Part shown: piece after piece, positions 1 through 7,998 of the stretch
Layout: every line of letters begins with the position of its first letter
Position numbering within the stretch: position 1 is the first letter of the stretch
Origin: Lachnospiraceae bacterium
Lineage (GTDB): Bacteria; Bacillota_A; Clostridia; Lachnospirales; Lachnospiraceae
Assembly (NCBI GenBank): GCA_021770615.1
Contig: JAETQR010000028.1
Location: forward strand, 1 to 53,497
Reading direction: 5' to 3'
Length of the DNA stretch: 53,497 nt
Program-made: the position numbers and the translations under genes
Notes under the pieces: generated by a model
Seen by the model: the letters and a program-made list of their open reading frames with translations, nothing else
Database searches by the model: none
Told to the model about the DNA's origin: nothing

Positions 1-60
1 ACCATTCAAAATGCTTTATCCACTATTGTAAAATGGCTTCTTAAAGTACGCCTGTTTTAA
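1..60 (+). CDS. C-terminal tail of an upstream gene (partial)
   Basis: The first forward frame is open from the window edge to a TAA at 58-60 and encodes 19 residues ending KVRLF. A possible terminator follows 60 bp downstream, which fits the end of an upstream gene. The fragment is too short to assign a family, and the open frame could be chance. Confidence 0.25.
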   Translation, partial: TIQNALSTIVKWLLKVRLF

Positions 61-119
61 AGAAATATGAGAAAATGATGAAATAATCGCTGAATTTATT
101 CAAAACACAGCAAAAAAGA

Positions 120-167
120 AGCTGCCGCTTCACGATTTTTTAATCGCTAATGCGACAGCCCCTTTTT
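120..167. terminator. Probable bidirectional terminator before the pyrE leader
   Basis: An imperfect inverted repeat (GCTGCCGC...GATT paired with AATC...GCGACAGC) has a T-run on its right (CCCCTTTTT) and an A-run on its left, so it could end transcripts from either side. It separates the upstream gene from the duplicated pyrE leader. Confidence 0.5.
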
Positions 168-425
168 GATTTACTGGCAGATCAGAAAGGATTGAGATCA
201 TAGGTAAATCATTAAATGGCAGAAAAAGATATGTGAGGCAAGAACTGCCGATGATAGGGAGGTGTCTGGAAGCGAATGTCCCGTTAAAAATCGTGTCGTC
301 ATTACCGGACATATACAGCTTCAGCTTACGACAGACCTGTTCACGAATATACATACTTAAGAAATAACGAAAATAGGAGGTTATGAAGATGGAGCAGTAT
401 AAAGAAGAATTTATTGAATTTATGG
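164..425 (+). repeat. Left copy of duplicated pyrE leader and start (island left boundary)
   Basis: This segment matches 8363-8628 from the TTTTGATTTACTGGCAG stretch through the first codons of pyrE. I count about seven substitutions and one small length difference just before the start codon (4 bp longer in the right copy). Identity is unbroken over the last 24-25 bp, which end at the point where the two copies diverge (after 425 and 8628), so that stretch is the likely crossover core. The neighbouring sequence outside each copy is unrelated. Confidence 0.85.
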
Positions 426-430
426 GCTAG
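383..430 (+). pseudogene. pyrE: Truncated pyrE start (disrupted by island)
   Basis: A strong ribosome site (AGGAGG at 375-380) precedes ATG at 383 or 389. The frame encodes MEQYKEEFIEFM, the same N-terminus as the intact pyrE at 8592, and then reads Gly-stop at 425-430. This is the original front of the orotate phosphoribosyltransferase gene, cut off by the inserted island. The ATG at 389 has the better spacing (8 nt) and matches the intact start. Confidence 0.8.
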
Positions 431-713
431 TATTTCTCATAGTAACTGAAAATGCCGATTTTTCGCCAATTTCCGTTGCTTGAGCAAGTTTTGAGTTCAG
501 AGAAACTTATCGTAACTTATCGTAATTTGATATAAAAATGGCACAGTAAATGGAACAGTAAATCAGAGGTAAGCATAGATATAAAAAATATTTTAGACAC
601 CTGCATAAGCAGTTATCAGTCGTAGAAAGTATGATTGCTGACTGCTTATTTTAGTGCCTAAATTTTTGCAACTTAAAACAGGGGTTTCATTGGCAAACGA
701 AAGGAGTAAGGAT
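431..713. other. Island left-end non-coding region
   Basis: No convincing gene. It contains a tandem repeat (ACTTATCGTA twice near 510-530) and a second short repeat (ACAGTAAAT near 544-563), arrangements often seen as recombinase arm sites at element ends. On the minus strand a short frame reads FTVPFTVPFLYQ then continues to a stop near 500, which resembles the repetitive tails of some tyrosine integrases, but an in-frame stop lies just upstream. At best it is an integrase relic. Confidence 0.3.
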
Positions 714-947
714 ATGTACGGAAGAGTGACAGGATATTTTCACGACAAAGGATATGGGTTTATCCGTGGTGAAGACAGCAACACGTATTTCATTCATTGT
801 ACTAAACTGAATGGTGAATATATATCAAAAGGTTATTATGTGTATTTCAAACCATTTCAGAACGACAGAAGCGATTACAATGCAAAAAATGTTGTGGTGA
901 TTGAAGTACCAGAAGGGAGAAAAAGTTATGGCAAGAGCAATAAGTAA
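714..947 (+). CDS. Cold-shock-domain-like nucleic acid binding protein
   Basis: 77 residues. The sequence shows the two RNA-binding motifs of the cold shock domain in degenerate form: KGYGFIRG (like RNP1 KGFGFI) near residues 12-19 and TYFIHCTKL (like RNP2 VFVHFS) near 24-32, within a small beta-barrel-sized protein. I chose the ATG at 714 because AAAGGAG lies just upstream at 698-704; an in-frame GTG at 654 has no such support. It likely binds single-stranded RNA or DNA. It is followed 17 bp later by an HU-like gene, probably in one operon. Confidence 0.7.
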   Translation: MYGRVTGYFHDKGYGFIRGEDSNTYFIHCTKLNGEYISKGYYVYFKPFQNDRSDYNAKNVVVIEVPEGRKSYGKSNK

Positions 948-964
948 AGGGAAGGTGAAAAGAA

Positions 965-1252
965 ATGGTAATTAACAAAAAAGATTTTATTGACCATATG
1001 GCAGAAAGCGGAGGCAAAACTAAAAAATCATGCAGGGAGTATCTGGATCTGGTAATGGGTACCTTCTATGATCTTCTGAAAGAGGGAAAGACAATTAAAT
1101 TCTGTAGAATACTTAGTGCTGAGACGAAAATAACACCAGAGAGACCAGCAAGGAATCCGCAGACAGGAGAAGAATGTATTGTGCCGGAGAGAAAACGGAT
1201 CAAGGTTAAGATAAGCGAAGTACTAAGAGACGGGTTGAATGAGGAAAGTTAA
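965..1252 (+). CDS. HU/IHF-family-like DNA-binding protein
   Basis: 95 residues with the HU fold pattern: an N-terminal helical half (KKDFIDHMAESGG...) and a C-terminal arm region containing PARNPQTGEE, which matches the HU signature R(N/x)P(Q/K)TG-E. Lysine-rich C-terminus. Likely a dimeric DNA-bending protein carried by the island. The ribosome site GGGAAGG lies just before the ATG. It is divergent from housekeeping HU, with an altered central strand region (KFCRILSAETK), as is common for copies on mobile elements. Confidence 0.75.
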   Translation: MVINKKDFIDHMAESGGKTKKSCREYLDLVMGTFYDLLKEGKTIKFCRILSAETKITPERPARNPQTGEECIVPERKRIKVKISEVLRDGLNEES

Positions 1253-1382
1253 GGGACTGCTGCCTTGTAATAATTGTAAGTATGAGTTGCGAATAGGCTT
1301 AATCATACTGGACCATTTTTATGATAAAAAATGCTTAAAACCATTGATTTATAAGGGATTAAGCCAGACCACATATAATTAA
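1239..1382 (+). CDS. Possible small protein with a CxxC motif
   Basis: A 47-residue frame starts with ATG overlapping the end of the HU-like gene by 14 bp and contains CNNC near residues 10-13. The overlap could allow translational coupling, but there is no independent ribosome site and codon use is not informative at this length. The rest of the gap to 1582 holds only a weak hairpin (AGGGAA...TTCCCT near 1489-1510) followed by ATTTTAG, perhaps a terminator. Confidence 0.25.
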   Translation: MRKVKGLLPCNNCKYELRIGLIILDHFYDKKCLKPLIYKGLSQTTYN

Positions 1383-1582
1383 ATAGGTTTAAACCCATCG
1401 CCAGTAAAGGGATGAGTTTTTCACAGAATTGCGAAAAAGGTTGTCCAACGGTGGATAACCAATTACAACTGAATATTGATTATATCAGGGAATCAGTTCT
1501 GGTTCCCTATTTTAGGGTGTCACCCGATATGGTGATGCTGTCTATTATTTTATCTATTGAAAGGGACATCTAAAAACAAAAA

Positions 1583-2587
1583 ATGAGCAATAAGAAAAAA
1601 TCAGAACAGAGAAAAGAATTAAAAGAATATCTGTCCATAGCAGATAAAAGGGTGTTGGATATCAGGAAATCAGGAATAGAACTAATTGCCGATGACGAAG
1701 TATTTGTGCTAGTAAATGGTACAAATAATTGTTGGATTAGTAATCATGGTAGACTTGTGAATAATCTGCACGGTGAATTCTATATGCACAAAACAGGTTA
1801 TGCACATTATACACTTAGTGGAATTGATATCAAAATTGAAACATATACGGATAAGTTAGTGGGAGAGCATTTTCTTGAGAAATCGGGAAAATGTAATAGG
1901 ATATGGCATATTGACAGAAATAAGGATAACTGTTTTTACAGAAATCTCATATGGGTAAGTGGCGAAGAATATATCGACTTACAGCGTGGCATTTTGACCG
2001 TAGAAGAAATTGGAAGACAGCAGGAGTACAGATTGTATATTTCTCTGAAATCAAATATAGCATATTCTATATGGAATGGTATTTATAACCGATGCTACAA
2101 AAACAGTGATGTGTACGAAGGTGCATTTATGTGTGACTTGTGGAAAAATAACAAGGATGCCTTTGCGGAGTGGTGGAGTGCAGAATATTATGAGTGTGAC
2201 GGTGAATCAATGGCGGTGGACAAAGATATTCTGTTTCCGGGTAATAAGGAGTATGCACCTGATAAGTGCTGCATTATTCCACAGACATTAAATACCATGG
2301 TATCTAATTGTAGGAAACATAAGTTGCCGAAATGGAAGAGGTCAAAAATGAATCTGCCACTGGGAGTACGGTATGACAGCAGAATGGAGATGTACTATGG
2401 TGAGATTAAACCGTATGGTCATGATGAAGTAATCCGGCTGTCTTATTGGGCTACGCCTGAAGAAGCATTTGAGGAATATAAGAAACATAAGCAGGCAGAT
2501 ATACTGATTATGGCGGATAAGTATAAGAATAAAGTGCCAAAGAAGGTATATGATGCACTGCTGATATTTGAAGTAAAACCATATTGA
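1583..2587 (+). CDS. HNH endonuclease with NUMOD4-like and AP2-like segments
   Basis: 334 residues. An N-terminal stretch containing CWISNHGRLVNN (near residues 50-61) resembles the NUMOD4 DNA-binding motif. It is followed by an HNH_3-type site around residues 93-127 (GEHFL...WHIDRNKDN...RNLIWVS). The C-terminal part (LPLGVRYDSR...YYGEI...TPEEAFEEYKKHK) resembles AP2-type domains of phage and mobile-element endonucleases. It probably makes site-specific DNA breaks. No group I intron is evident around it, so it is likely free-standing. A weak ribosome site lies about 17 nt upstream. Confidence 0.75.
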   Translation: MSNKKKSEQRKELKEYLSIADKRVLDIRKSGIELIADDEVFVLVNGTNNCWISNHGRLVNNLHGEFYMHKTGYAHYTLSGIDIKIETYTDKLVGEHFLEKSGKCNRIWHIDRNKDNCFYRNLIWVSGEEYIDLQRGILTVEEIGRQQEYRLYISLKSNIAYSIWNGIYNRCYKNSDVYEGAFMCDLWKNNKDAFAEWWSAEYYECDGESMAVDKDILFPGNKEYAPDKCCIIPQTLNTMVSNCRKHKLPKWKRSKMNLPLGVRYDSRMEMYYGEIKPYGHDEVIRLSYWATPEEAFEEYKKHKQADILIMADKYKNKVPKKVYDALLIFEVKPY

Positions 2588-2604
2588 TTAGGAGGAATTT
2601 AGTT

Positions 2605-3087
2605 ATGAAGAACCAGAGTAATGAAAGAGGAAGCAAATACGGTAACTTACTGGACGGATTTATGGATAGTGGCAATACAAAAGATTACAATGGGACATTT
2701 GTTAAAGAAAGTGAAAACAGGTATGGTAATTTGATGAGAGATGTAAGTCAAAACAATAAATATCTTGATACTATGGAAACAATGGTAAATTCGATGGACG
2801 ATCTAAAGAGAAAAAGGGCAGAAGAAAACTGCCAATTTGATGAAAAGATACGAAAGAGAATTGAACGTAAAAAGCAGGAACACGAAGAACGTGCTGACAA
2901 AAACAATGCATTTATCAATGATTTTCTCCAAAAGAAGGAAAATGAGCAGAAAATGGAGGAGATAAAAGCACAGGAGAGAGAACGGAGAGAAGCAAAAGAG
3001 CAGAAAGTATATAGTGATATAGATAAGTTAATAAATATAGATCCTAAACTTGCTGATGCTTATGTGGATTTGATATCAAAGATGTAG
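2605..3087 (+). CDS. Hypothetical charged coiled-coil protein
   Basis: 160 residues starting at the ATG at 2605, preceded by AGGAGG at 2590-2595 (9-nt spacing); an upstream in-frame start at 2584 lacks this. Residues of about 65-140 are almost entirely Lys, Glu, Arg and Gln and should form a long helical coiled coil. The N-terminus is polar, with a repeated RYGNL/KYGNL motif. No enzyme motif is seen. It directly follows the HNH gene and ends at a terminator, so the two are probably cotranscribed. Function unknown. Confidence 0.6.
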   Translation: MKNQSNERGSKYGNLLDGFMDSGNTKDYNGTFVKESENRYGNLMRDVSQNNKYLDTMETMVNSMDDLKRKRAEENCQFDEKIRKRIERKKQEHEERADKNNAFINDFLQKKENEQKMEEIKAQERERREAKEQKVYSDIDKLINIDPKLADAYVDLISKM

Positions 3088-3111
3088 TAATGGGAGTAGG
3101 GATTGATTATG

Positions 3112-3157
3112 AGGCATATCAGATGTAAAAGTCTGGTGTGCCTATTTTTTTTCGTTT
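3112..3157 (+). terminator. Rho-independent terminator
   Basis: AGGCATATCAG pairs with CTGGTGTGCCT (using G-U pairs), followed by a run of eight T. It lies 25 bp after the coiled-coil gene. Confidence 0.75.
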
Positions 3158-3238
3158 TTCGGAAAGAGCTAGGATTGTTTGGGATGACTATAATAATAGT
3201 CATTAATTTGTGATTAGGACTTAAAGTACATAAGAAGT

Positions 3239-3676
3239 ATGGGAAGTAGTATGAGAAGCGGAACTATTTTCAACATAGAAAATCATGAAATCACATTTGA
3301 GTGCAGCGGAAACAGTGGGATACTGGTTTCGATTCCTTTTACGGAAAATACACCACAATCTATCGTGGACAGACTTAATGAGGCTATTTTTCATGGTATG
3401 GACGAATGGTCAAGATTTGGAACATGGAACGGATTATTAGAGGGAAACGTGCCAGAGCCAAAAGAGTTGTTACTTAATGCAGGAATGCAAATAAGTTATG
3501 ATCATGAATCAGGTGTTAAATATTATATTGCCGTGACCATTACGGATTTAGAACCAGATGTAGTAGGGACATGGATTGATAAGGATATCTGCATTGATCC
3601 GGCTGATGTCCTGTATCATGAGATAGCTGAGTATTGCAGAAATCAGTTGAACAAGATACTGTTTCCGGTGTTGTGA
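3239..3676 (+). CDS. Hypothetical protein
   Basis: 145 residues, acidic, mixed alpha/beta in appearance, with no signal peptide and no motif I recognise. An alternative start at 3251 (after GGGAAG) would remove four residues. It is followed 34 bp later by a second HNH gene, probably the same transcript. The HNH neighbour and island setting suggest an element-specific accessory role, but nothing in the sequence shows function. Confidence 0.5.
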   Translation: MGSSMRSGTIFNIENHEITFECSGNSGILVSIPFTENTPQSIVDRLNEAIFHGMDEWSRFGTWNGLLEGNVPEPKELLLNAGMQISYDHESGVKYYIAVTITDLEPDVVGTWIDKDICIDPADVLYHEIAEYCRNQLNKILFPVL

Positions 3677-3710
3677 TATATTGGAAAATGGATTATAGGA
3701 AGGTGGTATA

Positions 3711-4241
3711 ATGGCGATTTTACTCACAAATGGAAAACATTACATAGCGTTTCATGAAAATGGTACGATGATCAAGATACTCGATATCAACCAGGCAGCG
3801 GATTTTTATTCAGTGGAAAAGGCTGTATCATTTCGGAACAAGGCTTATAGAAAGTGTAAAGGATATTATTATATTGATACGGATACAGAAACGGAAGAGA
3901 AAAAGAAATCAAATGGCAGGCGAAAAACCTTTTCAATGAAACAGCGTAAGGAGATATACCGTAAAACAGAAGGACACTGTTATCTGTGTGGAGAATTTGT
4001 TGACTTTGATTCCTTTGAGATTGAGCATAAGATACCTGTATCCAAAGGTGGATCGGATGAATTGGATAATTTATTTTGTGCCTGTAGTGGGTGTAATATG
4101 ATCAAGCATAACATATACTTCGGTGACTTTGTTAAAAGAATAACAAAGATTTTCATGTACCAGATGGGGAAGAAATGCAAAGAAGATGGGAAAGAATCCG
4201 AGTGGAGAGTTTTGGAGGAAGGAATTGGGAAAATAGGGTAA
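3711..4241 (+). CDS. HNH nuclease domain protein
   Basis: 176 residues. A classical HNH site lies in the middle: CYLC (first zinc knuckle, near residues 88-91), then EIEHKIPVSKGGSDELDNLFCACSGCN with the catalytic His and Asn and the second Cys pair. The N-terminal ~60 residues form an unrelated small domain. It is likely a DNA endonuclease of the McrA-like HNH_1 type. Ribosome site GGAAGGTGG precedes the ATG. Such genes are common on integrative elements, either as homing-type nucleases or as host-directed nucleases. Confidence 0.75.
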   Translation: MAILLTNGKHYIAFHENGTMIKILDINQAADFYSVEKAVSFRNKAYRKCKGYYYIDTDTETEEKKKSNGRRKTFSMKQRKEIYRKTEGHCYLCGEFVDFDSFEIEHKIPVSKGGSDELDNLFCACSGCNMIKHNIYFGDFVKRITKIFMYQMGKKCKEDGKESEWRVLEEGIGKIG

Positions 4242-4293
4242 AGTTGAGATGCTGGGGTGGGGATTTAGGGTGGAAATTTTCTGCCAGTGCTGA

Positions 4294-4322
4294 TTGATTA
4301 AATAGGGAATGGGTGTTATAAT
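4294..4322 (+). promoter_or_regulatory. Sigma-A-type promoter of the PIN toxin-antitoxin operon
   Basis: TTGATT and TATAAT are separated by exactly 17 bp. The AT-rich, repetitive stretch just downstream (4331-4360) could hold an operator for autoregulation, but no clean palindrome is visible. Confidence 0.65.
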
Positions 4323-4398
4323 ATATCTAAAGCGGATTGGATATAATATTTGATATGGATTTGCGTAGAGTCAGGAAATAAAGGCAAGGAGGTATTGT

Positions 4399-4623
4399 AT
4401 GCTAGCAGCAGTCAAAGGAATTATACAGGGGAATACAGTTGTTATTGAAGATGATGATATAAGGGATTATGATGGGGCAGAAGTTGTTGTTACAGTATTA
4501 AATTATCCACAAAAGAAAGCAGGGAAAAAACCTGTTGATTGGGACAGTTTCGCAATTCCGAGTGAACGAGGAAAGAATGTTGATGAATATATGAGGGAGA
4601 TGCGTGAAAATGACAGATTATAA
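4399..4623 (+). CDS. Antitoxin partner of PIN-domain toxin
   Basis: 74 residues. The N-terminus (VKGIIQGNTVVIEDDDI...GAEVVVTVL) resembles the short beta-rich DNA-binding part found in antitoxins paired with PIN toxins. The C-terminus is polar and probably wraps the toxin. It overlaps the toxin start by 14 bp, the usual antitoxin-first coupling. Ribosome site AAGGAGG precedes ATG. It should neutralise the toxin and repress the promoter at 4294-4322. Confidence 0.7.
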   Translation: MLAAVKGIIQGNTVVIEDDDIRDYDGAEVVVTVLNYPQKKAGKKPVDWDSFAIPSERGKNVDEYMREMRENDRL

Positions 4624-5047
4624 AAGGGTTTTTGTTGATACTGCACCCTTTATATATTTTATTGAAAAGGATAACAATAATCCTCAATATTACGAAAAGG
4701 TAAAATGCTTTTTTAAAGATGGATATGATAACGATAAGGAATTTGTGTCATCGGTAATTACAATCGAAGAATATTTTGTGTTTCCGTATAGAAACAAAGA
4801 GTATTCGTTTATTGATATGTTTAATCGGCTTATTGTAACAACTGGTATGGAGATTGTGGAAATCAATCAGGGAATTGCAATGAAAGCTGCACAGATCAGG
4901 GCAGAATATAAAGGGTTTAAAGCGATGGATGCCCTACAACTGGCTACAGCATGTTTGACAGGATGTGATTTGTTCCTGACCAATGATAAGCGGTTAAGGC
5001 AGTTCACGGAAATTAAATGTATTACGGTTGATGATTTGGAGGTTTAA
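4610..5047 (+). CDS. PIN-domain ribonuclease toxin (VapC-like)
   Basis: 145 residues from ATG 4610 (a GTG at 4604 is an alternative). PIN features are visible in order: VFVDTAPFIYF with the first acidic residue near position 8, TIEEYF near 50, and AMDALQLATA with LFLTNDKRL near 100-125, giving the usual cluster of Asp/Glu that binds magnesium. Members of the VapC family cleave RNA, often tRNA. It is the second gene of the pair and likely helps keep the island in the genome. Confidence 0.8.
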   Translation: MTDYKRVFVDTAPFIYFIEKDNNNPQYYEKVKCFFKDGYDNDKEFVSSVITIEEYFVFPYRNKEYSFIDMFNRLIVTTGMEIVEINQGIAMKAAQIRAEYKGFKAMDALQLATACLTGCDLFLTNDKRLRQFTEIKCITVDDLEV

Positions 5048-5293
5048 GAGGAAGTATTGGTTATTAGCCCTCATTTTATGAGAGAAAGCAGCAGAATTTC
5101 ATTTGCTTCACAAAAGTTCGGTACAATGTTCGGTGTCAAATGGATGAAACATAGGATATGAGAATATAGAATCCTTTGTAAATATGCGAAAATAAGGTGG
5201 GAAAAAGACTTGTGGTGTTTGATAGGAATGGCATAAGCAAGCTATATTGTGTTACTTATATTGGTACTTCGGTGAATAATGATTATAATACAT

Positions 5294-5329
5294 GAAATCC
5301 CTTGATTTATAAGGGGTTTCTTTTATTTT
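5294..5329 (+). terminator. Rho-independent terminator
   Basis: GAAATCCCTT pairs with AAGGGGTTTC around a short AT loop, followed by TTTTATTTTG. The remaining sequence between the toxin gene and the insertion element (5050-5395) shows no gene. Confidence 0.6.
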
Positions 5330-5395
5330 GTGTGCATTTTTTATAATAGGTGATCTGTTAAATTGATTGATTTTGTGGTGATTTCGGACTTTACC

Positions 5396-6880
5396 GAGTC
5401 TGTGAAACTTTTTCTGTAAAATAGAGAAATCACTGGTCTTCTATGATAAAATAAAAATCATAGGAGGCCTTTTATTATGGCAAGAGAAAAGAAAAATGTA
5501 CACAAAGTTGAAATGACAGAAGGAAAACGAAACATTATCCAGATGCTCCTGCAGGAGTACGACATTGAATCTGCCCAAGATATCCAGGATGCACTCAAAG
5601 ATCTGCTTGGTGGAACCATCAAAGAAATGATGGAAGCAGAAATGGATGACTATCTGGGTTATGGTAAATCCCAGCGTTCAGACAACGAGGACTACCGCAA
5701 CGGCTACAAGAAGAAACAGGTAAACAGCAGCTATGGCAGCGTGGAAATCGCTGTGCCACAGGACAGGAAATCCAAGTTTGAGCCACAGGTAGTGAAAAAG
5801 CGGCAAAAGGATATTTCCGATATCGACCAGAAGATCATCTCCATGTACGCAAAGGGTATGACCACCCGCCAGATATCAGAAACATTAGACGATATCTATG
5901 GTTTTGAAGCGTCAGAAGGATTCATTTCAGATGTAACAGACAAAATCATGCCGCAGATTGAAGACTGGCAGAACCGCCCGCTCTCAGAAGTTTATCCGGT
6001 ACTCTACATAGATGCCATCCACTACTCTGTACGTGACAATGGAGTGATCCGCAAACTTGCGGCTTATGTCATACTGGGCATAAATCAGGACGGATACAAG
6101 GAAGTCCTGACCATTGAAGTAGGGGAAAATGAAAGTGCGAAATACTGGCTTTCCATTTTGAATGGATTAAAAAACAGAGGTGTAAAAGATATCCTGATCA
6201 TCTGTGCAGATGGGCTGACAGGAATAAAAGAAGCCATATCGACGGCATACCCTCAGACAGAATATCAGAGATGTATCGTCCATCAGATACGGAATACCAT
6301 GAAATATGTAGCTGACAAGGACAGAAAACCCTTTGCAGCGGACCTGAAAACAATCTATCAGTCACCGACAGAGGAAAAAGCCCTGGAAGCACTAGAACAT
6401 GTTACTGAAAAGTGGAGTACAAAATATCCAAACTCCATGAAAAGCTGGAAACAGAACTGGGATGCGATATCCCCTATCTTCAAATTTTCCAGCGATGTAC
6501 GCAAAGTCATATATACCACAAATGCAATCGAAAGCCTGAATGCTACATATCGTAAGTTAAACTGCCAGAGGAGCGTATTTCCCAGTGACACCGCCCTGTT
6601 AAAAGCACTGTATCTGTCCACCTTTGAAGCAACAAAGAAATGGACCATGCCGCTGAGGAACTGGGGGCAGGTATATGGGGAGTTAAGCATTATGTATGAA
6701 GGACGGCTGCCAGAATAGGCTCTGAGAAAGCCCTTTAACCGGCAGAATTTTCTGCCTGCTCTTGACATGTCCCGGCATGTGCTGATATAAATAAAATAAG
6801 GGCTGAAACCCCAACAAAGAGATTTCAGCCCAAACATTATCATAGAAGATTAGTATTTACAGACTTTTCTTCACCCTCTC
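5396..6880 (+). mobile_element. IS256-family insertion sequence (complete)
   Basis: The transposase gene is flanked by imperfect terminal inverted repeats: 25 bp at 5396-5420 match the reverse complement of 6856-6880 at their ends (GAG, GTGAA and TCTGTAAA in register). The motif TCTTCTATGATAA occurs just inside both ends. I find no matching 8-bp target duplication at these borders, so either the boundaries are off by a few bases or the flanks have changed. It sits within the island after the toxin-antitoxin operon. Confidence 0.75.
5477..6718 (+). CDS. IS256-family transposase
   Basis: 413 residues, full length for the family. N-terminal DNA-binding part, then the RNase H-like DDE core: YIDAIHY (first Asp, near residue 176), ICADGLTG (second Asp, near 242) and TTNAIESLN (Glu, near 350). 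The motif RCIVHQIRN between them is typical of IS256 (mutator superfamily). Ribosome site AGGAGGCC precedes the ATG at 5477. No frameshift or stop is seen, so the element may still be active. Confidence 0.95.
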   Translation: MAREKKNVHKVEMTEGKRNIIQMLLQEYDIESAQDIQDALKDLLGGTIKEMMEAEMDDYLGYGKSQRSDNEDYRNGYKKKQVNSSYGSVEIAVPQDRKSKFEPQVVKKRQKDISDIDQKIISMYAKGMTTRQISETLDDIYGFEASEGFISDVTDKIMPQIEDWQNRPLSEVYPVLYIDAIHYSVRDNGVIRKLAAYVILGINQDGYKEVLTIEVGENESAKYWLSILNGLKNRGVKDILIICADGLTGIKEAISTAYPQTEYQRCIVHQIRNTMKYVADKDRKPFAADLKTIYQSPTEEKALEALEHVTEKWSTKYPNSMKSWKQNWDAISPIFKFSSDVRKVIYTTNAIESLNATYRKLNCQRSVFPSDTALLKALYLSTFEATKKWTMPLRNWGQVYGELSIMYEGRLPE

Positions 6881-6911
6881 TCAAGAACAATTAAAAAGTC
6901 ACATGACAGAG

Positions 6912-6946
6912 GCTATCCCCTAGTGCAAGTAGAGGATAGCTTTTTT
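6912..6946. terminator. Terminator hairpin next to the small toxin gene
   Basis: GCTATCC pairs with GGATAGC, followed by TTTTTT on the plus strand. It lies 4 bp past the stop of the minus-strand toxin gene. In Fst/TxpA-type systems a convergent antitoxin RNA ends at a hairpin in this position, so this may mark the end of such an RNA; no promoter for it was identified. Confidence 0.6.
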
Positions 6947-6950
6947 CTGT

Positions 6951-7034
6951 CTATTTATGGTTGTTACGGCTATCTATGTAAGTCAAGGCAGCAAATACTA
7001 CCATAAGCAATGTTAAAATTTCTAACGTGTTCAT
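6951..7034 (-). CDS. Small hydrophobic peptide, type I toxin-like (holin-like toxin family)
   Basis: A 27-residue peptide beginning MNTLEILTLL, with one membrane helix of about 16 residues, then IDSRNNHK, a charged tail. This layout matches the putative holin-like / TxpA-like type I toxins of Firmicutes. The start is chosen by a very strong ribosome site (GGAAAGGGGGGGTT just upstream); longer in-frame extensions lack support. It is probably a membrane-acting toxin controlled by an antisense RNA. It helps explain island maintenance with the PIN pair. Confidence 0.6.
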   Translation of the reverse strand: MNTLEILTLLMVVFAALTYIDSRNNHK

Positions 7035-7233
7035 TGTAACCCCCCTTTCCGTCTCCGAAAAGGGCAACCAAAGAACTATCCCCATACTGTCTACACTGAT
7101 TATGAATATTTTATCATATCCAGATGTATATAACAATCTTTAATTTTCCAAACAAAGATTATTCTAAGCACCACAATTTGTGTGGCTATATTAACAGGGG
7201 AACAATGAATACAATGTAATCTTTCTGATTCAA

Positions 7234-7270
7234 TGAGAAAAATATAGCCAGTCCCGATGAAGAACTGGCT
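7234..7270 (-). terminator. Terminator of the Asn-rich small gene
   Basis: On the minus strand AGCCAGT..ACTGGCT forms a hairpin followed by ATATTTTTCT. It lies about 20 bp after the stop of the gene at 7293-7454. Confidence 0.65.
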
Positions 7271-7292
7271 TTTATCATTAGTTGTAATTTTT

Positions 7293-7454
7293 TCACTTTC
7301 CTGATCTTGTTCCATGGTAATTCTGATTATTCGGATTTAACTGGTTAGAATGATTGTTATTATTTGCGCGATAAGCAGAATTATTTGGATTATGCTGATT
7401 TGCATAATTATTCATCTGATTTTGTGTATGTGTATTTCCAGATGTTTTACTCAT
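7293..7454 (-). CDS. Asn-rich small protein with NPNN repeats
   Basis: 53 residues, about one third Asn. The motif NQxNPNN followed by a Tyr-containing segment occurs twice (HNPNNSAY near residues 21-28 and LNPNNQNY near 39-46), preceded by a related NQMNNYANQ stretch. The ribosome site AGGAGGTG (7463-7470) has ideal spacing to the ATG at 7452-7454, and a terminator follows, so this is very likely a real gene. It is hydrophilic with no membrane segment. It resembles small spore-associated or intrinsically disordered proteins in composition, but no family can be named. Confidence 0.65.
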   Translation of the reverse strand: MSKTSGNTHTQNQMNNYANQHNPNNSAYRANNNNHSNQLNPNNQNYHGTRSGK

Positions 7455-7998
7455 TGCTATTTCACCTCCTTTTTTTGAAAATATCCATACAGTTTAATGG
7501 TATGTGGAGATATCCGATAGGTAGAAATCAGACTTTACACACACCAAAAAAAGATACAATAAGGAACATATCTCAATCTGTATGGTGTAAAGCTATGAAA
7601 CAGTCGTGAACTTACCTAAGAAGCCATTTAGAGTTTCCCGATAACTAATAACGAGAATTTTCGGGTACTGGTAGATTCATAGAATTACGATTTATGCATA
7701 CAAAGTAACTAACTCATGCCCGCCATTCAATATTTTTCTCGTCAAATAATCTTGGGTTGCATAAAGCTAAAACATTACTTTATTGTATGTCTAGTATAAG
7801 AATATGTAATTATCTTGTCAATTGTTTGTCAAATAAACTATTAATTTCATTATATTCACAACAAAACACTACTCATATAGTCAATGTAATGATTTTCAAA
7901 GAGAATGATGTAAAAATGTTTGGTGATATTAAGACATTATTTAATTCTTATTGTAGGTCTACCCTAAATGGGAGGTTCAGATAACAAATAATAAAAAA
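7455..7998. other. AT-rich stretch without a supported gene
   Basis: No frame has a ribosome site, a recognisable motif or a plausible composition. A weak inverted repeat (CCCGATAAC...TTTTCGGG near 7638-7667) is the only structure noted. The region probably holds the promoter of the minus-strand Asn-rich gene. Confidence 0.4.

Noticed and set aside
130..354. Minus-strand frame in the left pyrE repeat (and its partner at 8326-8553)
   Set aside because: The two copies keep the frame, but differences fall at amino-acid-changing positions on both strands and there is no ribosome site; the plus strand has a similar open stretch. More likely non-coding leader.
1341..5317. The shared string TTGATTTATAAGGG at about 1341 and 5303 as attachment sites
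   Set aside because: Short, AT-rich, and the second is part of a terminator hairpin; the pyrE repeats give a much better boundary.
5388..6888. 8-bp target duplication around the IS256-type element
   Set aside because: The 8 bases on each side of the inferred ends do not match.
7757..7984. 75-residue plus-strand frame
   Set aside because: No ribosome site, AT-rich composition, and no motif; likely chance.
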